From NCBI GenBank assembly GCA_910577875.1, contig CAJTNY010000018.1:1-35297 (forward strand): a stretch of DNA of 35,297 nt, written 5' to 3'. This document shows, piece after piece, positions 1 through 5,726 of this stretch. The notes under the pieces were generated by a model. It was not told the DNA's origin and ran no database searches. It saw only the letters and a list, made by a program, of their open reading frames with translations. How positions within the stretch are numbered: the stretch's first letter is position 1; every line of letters begins with the position of its first letter. The translations under genes were made by a program, and so were the position numbers. The DNA comes from an uncultured Christensenella sp. Its GTDB lineage: Bacteria > Bacillota > Clostridia > Christensenellales > Borkfalkiaceae.

Positions 1-124
1 AGCAAAAGCAGAAGTAGGAATAGGAGTAATTATGCGGCGTTCACACTTTTTGTTAAGCTCTATTACGCCGAAAGTACTGATTTGGACACGAATCGGGAGG
101 ATAGGGAATTGCCGGATTTCAAAG

Positions 125-160
125 AAATAAAGAAGTGCTTTTGCACTTCTTTATTTCGTT
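125..160 (+). terminator. Rho-independent terminator of an upstream gene outside the window
   Basis: A 14-base-pair perfect stem (125..138 with 143..156, loop TTTT) is followed by CGTTTT. It probably ends transcription of a gene whose coding part lies mostly before the window. The first 120 bases are open in two frames, so I do not assign a partial gene there. Confidence 0.75.
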
Positions 161-163
161 TTA

Positions 164-591
164 AATAAAGTCTTAACGTTATAATTTAAGTACTTAACTT
201 CTGCGTGCTCAAAAGTTTAAACTGTATAAAATATTGTTTTGCTTTGTAGAAAATAATTTAAAAACAAATTCCATACACTTAAATTAGAGAATATTTTTTG
301 CTGAAAACGCGTTATTTTGATACTTTTCGCACTTTTTCAACAAATTCCCAATCTTTTAATCTCATAATTACTTGCTTTTGCTAATAAAAGGTAATATAAT
401 CAACTTGAAATAAGATACTGCCATAATATATTTATAAGGAAAGAAAGGCAGTGCATTTAACCGGGCAATTTACTAATCGGGCTTATTAAACTTGTTAATA
501 GCATTCGATTTGTATTTGACTTTTTGTGGTTTACGGTTTTGTCTTTGGACAGTCGTAGCAATTTCTTTGTTAACAAGGAGGAAAATAATAA
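164..591 (+). promoter_or_regulatory. AT-rich non-coding stretch with tandem promoters for the uL15-like membrane gene
   Basis: No gene is seen here. Two sigma-A-like promoters lie in tandem: TTGCTT (372..377), 17 bases, TATAAT (395..400), and TTGAAA (405..410), 16 bases, TATATT (427..432). Transcripts would carry a leader of about 160 to 185 bases before the AAGGAGG ribosome site (574..580) of the gene at 592. The leader has no obvious strong hairpin and no riboswitch that I recognise. Confidence 0.5.
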
Positions 592-2013
592 ATGATGAAC
601 CTTTTAGATATTAACTTTTCACTTAACGATAAAACGACGCAAATTATTTTAATCTGCGTACTTGTTGCATTCATTGTGTTGCTAGCGGTTATATCGATAG
701 TTATTGTATCTTTACATAAGAAACGCAAGTCCGCAGTTGCAGAGCCTGAGGCGGAAATTGTGCCAGAGGTTGAGCCTTTGCCTGAATCCGGTACAGAGAT
801 TGTACCAGAGGTTGAGCCTTTGCCCGAAGCCGAGACAGAGATTGTGCCAGAGGTTGAGCCTTTGCCCGAAGCCGATACGGAAATTATACCCGAATTGAAG
901 CCTTTGTCTGAAACCGATACAGAAATTATAAACGAAATCGAGGCGGAAACAGCTTGCGAACCCGTTTTTGTTCCGTTGAATACCGAGGAAGAGGAAGAAG
1001 ATGAGGAGGAAGATAACGTTCCGGAAGAAGAGGAAGTTGTCGAGGAAGTCCGCGTTGATGAAAAGACTGGCGTTTCGTTTGTTGTCAGATACAGAAAATC
1101 GTTCACTGCTAAATATATACAATCCGGCGATATAAACAAATCGTACTATACGATGCTGAAAAATGCGCTTCTGTCATATAAAAAAGTAAAAACGCGTTTG
1201 GGCTGGGGTCAGGAGAATTTTAATTTCGGCAGAGTGAATATCGCAAGATTTACTATGCGCGGTAAATCGCTTTGCGTTTATTTCGCACTCAATCCTGACG
1301 ATTATGCGGATACAAAATATAAAGTAGAACGCTCAGAAAGTAAAAAATACGAGGCTGTGCCCTGTATGTACAGGATAAAGAACGGACGCCGTGCAAAATA
1401 CGCGTTAGATTTAATCTCTGCGCTTGCGGAGAAATTCGGTTTAATCAAGAGCGAAGATATGAACGAAAATTATTATCTTCCTTATGAAGAAACACAAGCT
1501 CTCATAGACAGGGGACTTATAAAAGAAACGGTATTTAAAAAAGGTGAAGAGTCTCTCTCCGAAACTGAAACTTTAGAGGAAACCGCTGTAACGGAGACTG
1601 AAATTCAGCCCGAAGAAATTAAAAAAGAAGTAATCCGTCAGCAGAGTTTTGAAGAAGTAAAAGAAAAGCAGAGGGAAGAAGTTAATGCTTACGAAGCCGA
1701 CGAAATAATAACCGACGAAGTTGCAACCGTTCTGATAGAAGTTAAAAGAAAGACAAAGCGCGAAGATAAATTTTCTTCCGGCAAGAAGGGAATAATCAAT
1801 ATCGACGTGCTTTCCGAAAATTTCGAAAGCGGCGAAACCGTTACGTTGGAAACTTTGAAAGACAAGAAACTGTTAAAGGCTAACGTTGCGAGTTATAAAG
1901 TTTTGGCACGCGGTTCTATTACAAAACCTTTAATAGTAGAAGCTAACGAGTTCTCGATAGAAGCGGTAAAAATGATAGTGCTTACAGGCGGAAGAGCAAT
2001 AAAAATACATTAA
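592..2013 (+). CDS. Membrane-anchored acidic-repeat protein with C-terminal uL15-like domain
   Basis: Protein of 473 residues, starting at the first of two adjacent ATGs after AAGGAGG. What is seen: one transmembrane segment (about 20..42), then a basic KKRK stop-transfer; five Pro/Glu-rich repeats of 14 residues (unit like EIVPEVEPLPEAET, about 55..120); a very acidic stretch (130..155); a globular block with VSFVVRYRKSFTAK and ARFTMRGKSLCVYFALNP (160..310); a Glu/Lys-rich linker; and a C-terminal block (about 395..473) containing KGIINIDVLSENFESGETV and AVKMIVLTGGRA. The last block matches the C-terminal fold of ribosomal protein uL15 in pattern. Similar proteins in Clostridia are, to my memory, annotated as uL15-family. 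Its role is unknown; a membrane or envelope scaffold is one guess. It is a single gene with its own promoters and terminator. It is too long and too membrane-bound to be the real ribosomal protein. Confidence 0.8.
   Translation: MMNLLDINFSLNDKTTQIILICVLVAFIVLLAVISIVIVSLHKKRKSAVAEPEAEIVPEVEPLPESGTEIVPEVEPLPEAETEIVPEVEPLPEADTEIIPELKPLSETDTEIINEIEAETACEPVFVPLNTEEEEEDEEEDNVPEEEEVVEEVRVDEKTGVSFVVRYRKSFTAKYIQSGDINKSYYTMLKNALLSYKKVKTRLGWGQENFNFGRVNIARFTMRGKSLCVYFALNPDDYADTKYKVERSESKKYEAVPCMYRIKNGRRAKYALDLISALAEKFGLIKSEDMNENYYLPYEETQALIDRGLIKETVFKKGEESLSETETLEETAVTETEIQPEEIKKEVIRQQSFEEVKEKQREEVNAYEADEIITDEVATVLIEVKRKTKREDKFSSGKKGIINIDVLSENFESGETVTLETLKDKKLLKANVASYKVLARGSITKPLIVEANEFSIEAVKMIVLTGGRAIKIH
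754..963 (+). repeat. Five in-frame 42-base tandem repeats
   Basis: Units start at about 754, 796, 838, 880 and 922. The first three are nearly identical in DNA and the last two have diverged. They encode the 14-residue Pro/Glu repeat. A multiple of three keeps the frame if copy number changes. Confidence 0.85.
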
Positions 2014-2049
2014 AATAAATCGTAAATGGTTTTTAACTGTAAATATATT

Positions 2050-2084
2050 AACCCCGCTCCCGAATATACTTCGGGAGCGGGGTT
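2050..2084 (+). terminator. Terminator of the uL15-like membrane gene
   Basis: A 15-base-pair perfect stem (2050..2064 with 2070..2084, loop TATAC) begins 36 bases after the stop codon. The T tract is short, and the run of A/T on both sides makes it possibly bidirectional. Confidence 0.8.
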
Positions 2085-2115
2085 TGCGTATAATTACAGG
2101 ATTTTATTGCCTTTT

Positions 2116-2130
2116 ACAAGGCTGTAGCCT
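2116..2130 (+). repeat. Left boundary repeat of the inserted element
   Basis: ACAAGGCTGTAGCCT occurs here and again at 16151..16165, flanking the whole block of minus-strand genes. Its core AGGCT-GT-AGCCT is a palindrome with a two-base centre. It may be a 15-base att-type core. Alternatively the true duplication may be only the central GT, as expected for an IS30-type transposase, with the rest coming from similar element ends and target. Confidence 0.75.
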
Positions 2131-2303
2131 GAAAAGTCAAGCAATTTTTTAGAATTTTTTTACGATTTCAAAAAAAATTTTTAAAGCGTGATAAAATACC
2201 CGTCGAAAGGCTTGTTTCGGCGGGTTTTGCTTATCTGTCTTTCACGAAAGACAGACGGGACAGGCGTTTAAGTTCGACAGCACTCAATAACACTGAACGC
2301 CAA

Positions 2304-2324
2304 AACAGCCGTCTTTCGGCGGCT
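2304..2324 (-). terminator. Terminator after the transposase gene
   Basis: On the minus strand AGCCGCC-GAAA-GACGGCT (one mismatch) is followed by GTTTT, about 35 bases after the transposase stop codon. Confidence 0.5.
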
Positions 2325-2331
2325 TGCATTG

Positions 2332-2353
2332 TTTTTGAAAGTGTATTTTCAAA
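2332..2353. repeat. Three-copy palindromic site, copy 1
   Basis: The sequence TTGAAAGTGTATTTTCAA, preceded by TTT, is an inverted repeat (TTTGAAA and TTTTCAAA around GTGTA). It recurs exactly at 5154..5175 and 8227..8247. This copy lies just downstream of the transposase stop codon. Confidence 0.7.
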
Positions 2354-2358
2354 TTATA

Positions 2359-3408
2359 TTAAATTGCGGCTAACTGCGTTTGAAACAGTTCTGCGCTCGT
2401 CGCATACCCAAAGATTTCACGGGGATAATCGTTTACCCACGTTTCAACCGCCTTAATGCGATTATCGCTTATAGTGGACAAGTCCGTACCTTTCGGTATC
2501 AGACGGCGTATCTCACGGTTTAGTCGTTCATTGCTTCCACGCTCACAGGAAGTGTACGGGTGGCAGTAATAAACGTTAGTCCGCTTGCCGCCATAGATAG
2601 ACTTTTCAAGCCCCTTGAAGTCGCTGAACTCAACACCGTTATCAACCGTAATACTTTTGAAAAGTTTACGGAACTGCTTGCCGTATCGCTTTTCAAGTTT
2701 ATTGACGAAGCGGACAACAGTCGCCGCCTTATGGTCGGGCATTTTAAACACAATTTCATAACGTGTTAATCGCTCGGTAAAGGCAAGTATCGTTTCTTTC
2801 GTTCCTTGCTTGCCTACAACGCAGTCCATTTCCCAATGACCGAAAGTGTTGCGCTCGGCTATCTCAACAGGGCGTTCCTCAATGCTCGTTCCTTTCGGCG
2901 CACGTTTAATCGTTGCCTTTTGGTTGCGTTTCGGCTTAATCTTCACGTCCTGCATTGTCAGACGGGTAAATATGTAACCCGTCCGTATGTACCGATACAG
3001 CGTTGTTTTACTGATTATAGTACGGCAAGCATTTTCACGCTTGATACGTCCCAATGCGGCACACGCTGAAATCTTTTCGTTTATAACACGGTTTTCAATT
3101 TCCCGTATAAGTTCAAAGTCGTTGCCGATTTTTAAAGGCGCACCGTGTGCAGACTGATTAAGGCGGTAGTTATATTCCGCTATATCTGCGCTGTATGCCG
3201 TAACCTGCTTGTAATGCCTTTCACCCCAATAGTCGGTATAGCTGTAAACCTTTTGCGTACACTCGCCACGTTTAAGCTCGTTATACACAGTCGCAAGACA
3301 CACGCCTAATTGCTCGGCTATCTGCTTTTTCGTTGCGCCTATCGCAAGCCAATCTTCAATTTTTCGCCGTTGCGTAAGCGTTAAATCTTTCGTTCCTTTC
3401 CGTTTCAT
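2359..3408 (-). CDS. IS30-family DDE transposase
   Basis: Catalyses cut-and-join transposition and probably drives integration and circularisation of the element. From ATG 3408 it is 349 residues. An N-terminal helix-turn-helix (LTLTQRRKIEDWLA, then KKQIAEQLGVCLATVYNELKRG) is followed by the catalytic core: EMDCVVG (Asp about 195), ITVDNGVEF (Asp about 256), and the Glu-containing SCERGSNERLNREIRR (Glu about 289 or 294). The order, PKGTDL and the HPYTSCERG motif are typical of IS30, as is the length. An upstream ATG at 3462 is in frame with a GAGGG box. I prefer 3408 because the GGACGG...ACGGAA leader resembles others in the element and the protein then begins like its family. No inverted repeats close to this gene mark a separate IS copy, so it belongs to the larger element. 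Confidence 0.88.
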   Translation of the reverse strand: MKRKGTKDLTLTQRRKIEDWLAIGATKKQIAEQLGVCLATVYNELKRGECTQKVYSYTDYWGERHYKQVTAYSADIAEYNYRLNQSAHGAPLKIGNDFELIREIENRVINEKISACAALGRIKRENACRTIISKTTLYRYIRTGYIFTRLTMQDVKIKPKRNQKATIKRAPKGTSIEERPVEIAERNTFGHWEMDCVVGKQGTKETILAFTERLTRYEIVFKMPDHKAATVVRFVNKLEKRYGKQFRKLFKSITVDNGVEFSDFKGLEKSIYGGKRTNVYYCHPYTSCERGSNERLNREIRRLIPKGTDLSTISDNRIKAVETWVNDYPREIFGYATSAELFQTQLAAI

Positions 3409-3462
3409 TTCCGTAACCGTCCTTTTCCGTAATATTTTCCTATAAAAGCCGTTAAAATTCAA

Positions 3463-3767
3463 GTGTTTTGCCCTCTAAAAAGGCAGAAAGAGTATTAGGC
3501 GACACCTTGCACTAAAACGAGCCGCGGGCTTGCGCCCGCGGGTGCAAGGTGTCGCCTTTTGACAGACAAACAGACCGCTTTTTCGGGGTAAAAAGGGGGC
3601 GGTTTTGCGCTAAACCGCTTGCAAAACTCGCCCCTATGTCTTATTTACGTGGTACGAAAAGGCGAAGTGAAGAAGTTTACCTTTCTTTATTCGTTTGTCG
3701 AACACGCCAAAAAACGCCGTATGTAAGCCATAGGCGCAAGACCGTTTGTTATTCAGTTTTCACAAGG
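3463..3767. other. Structured intergenic region, candidate phage origin or packaging region
   Basis: About 300 bases between rep and the transposase without a credible gene. It holds the compound hairpin at 3497..3557, an ACCGC-TTTTT...AAAAA-GGGGGCGGT hairpin (about 3570..3603) and GCGGTTT-TGCGCT-AAACCGC (about 3597..3616), which overlaps it. In filamentous phages the rolling-circle origin and the packaging hairpin lie in such a region beside the replication gene. The assignment is by position and structure only. Confidence 0.4.
3497..3557. other. Compound hairpin: 16-bp stem, one-sided bulge, 8-bp GC stem
   Basis: AGGCGACACCTTGCAC (3497..3512) pairs perfectly with 3542..3557. Inside, CCGCGGGC (3522..3529) pairs with GCCCGCGG (3534..3541) around the loop TTGC, leaving a 9-base bulge TAAAACGAG on one side only. 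On the plus strand it is followed by only three further T and then GACAG, so it is a poor terminator. It is a candidate packaging signal or origin hairpin. Confidence 0.6.
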
Positions 3768-4811
3768 TTACGCAACTAAATTTGGTGAATTTGCAAGCGC
3801 ATTCCAAATTGTAAGTTGCTGTTTACTTGAATACCGTCTTATGTCGTTTTCCCAATTCACGACGTTATCAAAGAGAACGTATTTTGTCGCAAAGTCCGTA
3901 AATTCCGTTATTATGTCGTCGTCCGTCAATGCCTTGTAAATTTCCGTCGGTATTCCCCGTGAATAACATATCTTTTCGTTCGTCTTGCCTATATACTTTA
4001 CTATGTAGTCTATTGTGTGTCCGTACTTTAATTGCATTTCGCTTAACCCCGTAAAATCGTTTCTACCGAAAGCCTTTTCAAAAAAGCTGTTCTCGTTCCG
4101 TGTTTGCATTTTTTGTTGTGCCGTGCTGTAATCTGTCTTTTCCGTAACCGTACCTATCATTTCACCGTCAGGGACGTACAACAGCCCGTGAAAGTGTAAC
4201 CGTCCCGTTTCAGGCGCACACTCAAATACGCCCATATATCGCCACCCACGCCGTGTATGCAAATTTGACAGACATTTACGCAGTTTGTTACGGAAGCTGT
4301 CAGGCGTCTGCTTTTCGTCGTCGTAAGTGAACGTTACAAAATAGTTCCAAATGTTCAAATTTGCCTTGCGGCGAAAACGCTTTTTGCGTACCGCAAGGTT
4401 ATGACGTTTCGCCTTGATTTTCTTTTCAATAAACCCGTCCACGTCGGCACAGTCAGGGTACAGTTTGAGAATACCCGCCCGTATGTAGTCCGTCATTGCC
4501 TGTTCTATTGCGCCGTCTTTCAGCCCGTCTTTCAACGCCTGAACGTACAGGCTATCGAACAGAATGTCAATGCCGTTTGCCCCGTGTCTAATATCAGCTT
4601 TTTTAACACGGGTTTTACTGTAACCGCCATTCTCTAATTTGCGGGTTATACGGGCAAACGACGGGGACGGGCGGGTTGCTATTGTAGCAACGTAATTACT
4701 GCCGTCGTTGTAGATTTTATAAACCTTTTTATCAGGCTGTGCCGGCACGTTAAAGAACGGGAACGGACAGCCTGATAAATCGTCCAAAGGAATAAGGTTT
4801 GTGGCGTTCAT
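3768..4811 (-). CDS. HUH-type rolling-circle replication initiator
   Basis: Nicks the double-strand origin and attaches covalently to the 5' end to start rolling-circle replication. The protein has 347 residues. Motif I is YFVTFTYDD (157..165). The metal-binding HUH motif is RLHFHGLLYV (His 206 and His 208). The Tyr motif lies in DYIVKYIGKTNEK (Tyr about 269 and 273, Lys 272), followed by a Gly/Pro turn. This pattern resembles replication proteins of gokushoviruses and of many inovirus-like elements. The N-terminal 140 residues, with a basic RKKRFRRK stretch, are of unknown fold. ATG 4811 follows GCGAGGTAA. The leader upstream carries two mini-hairpins shared with the gene at 13769. No helicase domain is fused, so host helicase would be needed. 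Confidence 0.8.
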   Translation of the reverse strand: MNATNLIPLDDLSGCPFPFFNVPAQPDKKVYKIYNDGSNYVATIATRPSPSFARITRKLENGGYSKTRVKKADIRHGANGIDILFDSLYVQALKDGLKDGAIEQAMTDYIRAGILKLYPDCADVDGFIEKKIKAKRHNLAVRKKRFRRKANLNIWNYFVTFTYDDEKQTPDSFRNKLRKCLSNLHTRRGWRYMGVFECAPETGRLHFHGLLYVPDGEMIGTVTEKTDYSTAQQKMQTRNENSFFEKAFGRNDFTGLSEMQLKYGHTIDYIVKYIGKTNEKICYSRGIPTEIYKALTDDDIITEFTDFATKYVLFDNVVNWENDIRRYSSKQQLTIWNALANSPNLVA

Positions 4812-4840
4812 TGTTTATTACCTCGCTTGATAGATTTTTA

Positions 4841-4875
4841 ACACCCCTGCGGGGAAGCAACACCCCTGACGGGGA
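4841..4875 (-). promoter_or_regulatory. Paired mini-hairpin leader of rep
   Basis: Two small hairpins, CCCC-TGC-GGGG (4844..4854) and CCCC-TGAC-GGGG (4863..4874), sit 33 bases before the rep start. The same pair, with a compensating base change, stands before the gene at 13769. It is a candidate protein-binding translational operator. Confidence 0.45.
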
Positions 4876-4896
4876 TAGAGCTGATAAAGGAAAGGG

Positions 4897-5139
4897 TTAG
4901 TTTTTCTTTCGCTTACGCTCGTTTGCGGCATCTCGAATACCGCACATAAAACCCTTACTGATTTTATCGCCCGCTACGGCAGTTTCCCTAAAATTATCTA
5001 TAAGCCGTTTAGTTTCAAGTTTGCCCATTTCAGTTTCTTTCGGATAATTCTTATAAATATCAACCCCCATACGATAACCGAATGAGAAATCTGTATTTTG
5101 ACTTTTATTATAGTTTAACTTTTCGTCTAACGTTTTCAT
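4897..5139 (-). CDS. Small basic protein of unknown function upstream of rep
   Basis: 80 residues from ATG 5139 with GTGAGGT seven bases upstream. A TTG two codons earlier is less likely as start. The sequence is hydrophilic, with FGYRMGVDIYKNYPKE and a basic tail NERKRKKN, and has no membrane span. It is the first gene after a terminator and the palindromic site at 5154, and lies 86 bases before rep, so the two are likely co-transcribed. A Gly-Tyr/Phe-x-x-Gly pattern is also seen in the protein at 8952. A replication accessory or regulatory role is a guess. Confidence 0.65.
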   Translation of the reverse strand: MKTLDEKLNYNKSQNTDFSFGYRMGVDIYKNYPKETEMGKLETKRLIDNFRETAVAGDKISKGFMCGIRDAANERKRKKN

Positions 5140-5153
5140 TTTCAATACCTCAC

Positions 5154-5175
5154 TTTTTGAAAGTGTATTTTCAAA
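5154..5175. repeat. Three-copy palindromic site, copy 2
   Basis: Exact copy of the palindromic site at 2332. It lies between a minus-strand terminator (5188..5215) and the ribosome site of the 80-residue gene that leads into rep. This is where an operator controlling the rep transcript would be expected. Confidence 0.65.
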
Positions 5176-5187
5176 AATCCCAAATAT

Positions 5188-5215
5188 GAAAAAGGCGGCG
5201 GGGTAAACCGCCTTT
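5188..5215 (-). terminator. Terminator after the 98-residue membrane protein gene
   Basis: On the minus strand AAAGGCGG (5215..5208) pairs with CCGCCTTT (5198..5191), followed by further T. It begins ten bases after the stop codon of the gene at 5225. Confidence 0.75.
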
Positions 5216-5224
5216 CCTTAATCG

Positions 5225-5521
5225 TTATTTGTTTTTTGAATTTAATGTTTGAATTGTGTTATTTACTAATTCTTTGCCTTGCCCGTCAAGTTTTCGATAT
5301 TCTGATATAACCTGTAATTCGTTTTCAGATAAATCATTCCTTGACGGCTCAAAAGATTGTAATTCTAATTGCTGTAATCGCTTACGGCTTTTCAAATACA
5401 AAAAAAGCAGAGTAATTAAGACTGCAATTAAAACCACAACAGCGACAGCCAAGACAACTATAATAGTTGTAGTGGTATTTACATATTGCCGTTCAAGTTC
5501 CGTATGGGGAAAAAAGTCCAT
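5225..5521 (-). CDS. One-span membrane protein, candidate coat or assembly protein
   Basis: 98 residues from ATG 5521 with GTGAGGT nine bases upstream. A polar N-terminus (MDFFPHTELERQYVN) precedes a long hydrophobic helix, about residues 19..43, rich in Val, Ile and Leu. Basic residues KSRKR follow, then a polar, Glu- and Asn-rich tail. Short N-terminus, one helix and a positive stretch is the plan of inovirus coat and membrane proteins. The long C-terminal tail is unlike a classical major coat protein. The gene follows a perfect consensus promoter, a long hairpin and an intrinsic terminator, so its expression probably depends on read-through. Alternatives are a holin-like or assembly accessory protein. 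Confidence 0.6.
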   Translation of the reverse strand: MDFFPHTELERQYVNTTTTIIVVLAVAVVVLIAVLITLLFLYLKSRKRLQQLELQSFEPSRNDLSENELQVISEYRKLDGQGKELVNNTIQTLNSKNK

Positions 5522-5537
5522 ATTAAATACCTCACAA

Positions 5538-5680
5538 TAAAAAATGCGTTCCCAAAAGGAAACGCACCAAAAACGCACTTCCTTTCTTTTTGTAGCCATA
5601 CAAAATTTTATCATAGGTAAAGAGAAATACCGCTTTTGTAATGTGATATTTCCTATGATAAATCTTAAATTGTATGGCTA
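5538..5680 (-). ncRNA. Promoter-to-terminator RNA unit, or attenuated leader, with long hairpin
   Basis: A consensus promoter (5687..5715) should start RNA near 5680. That is one base before AGCCATACAA, the first strand of a long hairpin. The outer stem is 5594..5603 with 5670..5679 (10 bp), the inner stem 5608..5617 with 5652..5661 (10 bp), around a 34-base loop. A terminator (5545..5566, six T on the minus strand) ends the unit just before the ribosome site of the 98-residue gene. AAAGGAA (about 5585..5579) could instead pair with TTTCCTTT inside the terminator, giving an antiterminator. It may be an attenuated leader, a small RNA, or the complementary-strand origin. Confidence 0.55.
5545..5566 (-). 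terminator. Intrinsic terminator inside the leader of the 98-residue gene
   Basis: On the minus strand TGCGTT-TCC...GGG-AACGCA is followed by six T (5544..5539). It lies between a perfect promoter and a start codon, so it acts as an attenuator for the gene at 5521. Confidence 0.7.
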
Positions 5681-5686
5681 TTAAGA

Positions 5687-5715
5687 ATTATACAACATAT
5701 CATTTTTATTGTCAA
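5687..5715 (-). promoter_or_regulatory. Perfect consensus sigma-A promoter
   Basis: Minus strand TTGACA (5715..5710), 17 bases, TATAAT (5692..5687). It is the best promoter match inside the element and immediately precedes the long hairpin at 5594..5679. Confidence 0.85.
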
Positions 5716-5726
5716 GGCTAATTAAA

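Larger units (their letters stand above)
2131..2358. other. Hairpin-rich non-coding left end of the element
   Basis: Contains a T/A-rich end; a CCCG-CGAAA...TTTCG-CGGG hairpin (about 2200..2226) with T-rich sequence on both sides, which could stop transcription in either direction; a 9-base-pair hairpin CTGTCTTTC-AC-GAAAGACAG (about 2236..2255); the transposase terminator; and one copy of the three-copy palindromic site. No gene is seen. Confidence 0.55.

Noticed and set aside
1..120. C-terminal end of an upstream gene
   Set aside because: Two frames are open and one closes at once; there is too little sequence to choose a frame or product.
164..591. Riboswitch or T-box before the uL15-like gene
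   Set aside because: No conserved motif or strong terminator/antiterminator pair seen in the leader.
754..963. Regular 42-base repeats considered as a CRISPR array
   Set aside because: The units are contiguous with no unique spacers and stay in frame inside a coding sequence; no cas genes.
570..1139. Minus-strand 189-codon reading frame, Ser/Thr-rich with repeats
   Set aside because: It is the mirror of the Glu/Pro repeat gene; no ribosome site, and the repeats are explained by the plus-strand gene.
2332..3560. A stand-alone IS30 copy nested in the element
   Set aside because: No matching terminal inverted repeats around the transposase gene. The palindrome at 2332 has no partner on the other side and recurs elsewhere, so the transposase is taken as part of the element.
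3549..3779. Plus-strand 76-codon frame between transposase and rep
   Set aside because: Starts inside the large hairpin without a ribosome site, and has mixed composition with no family pattern.
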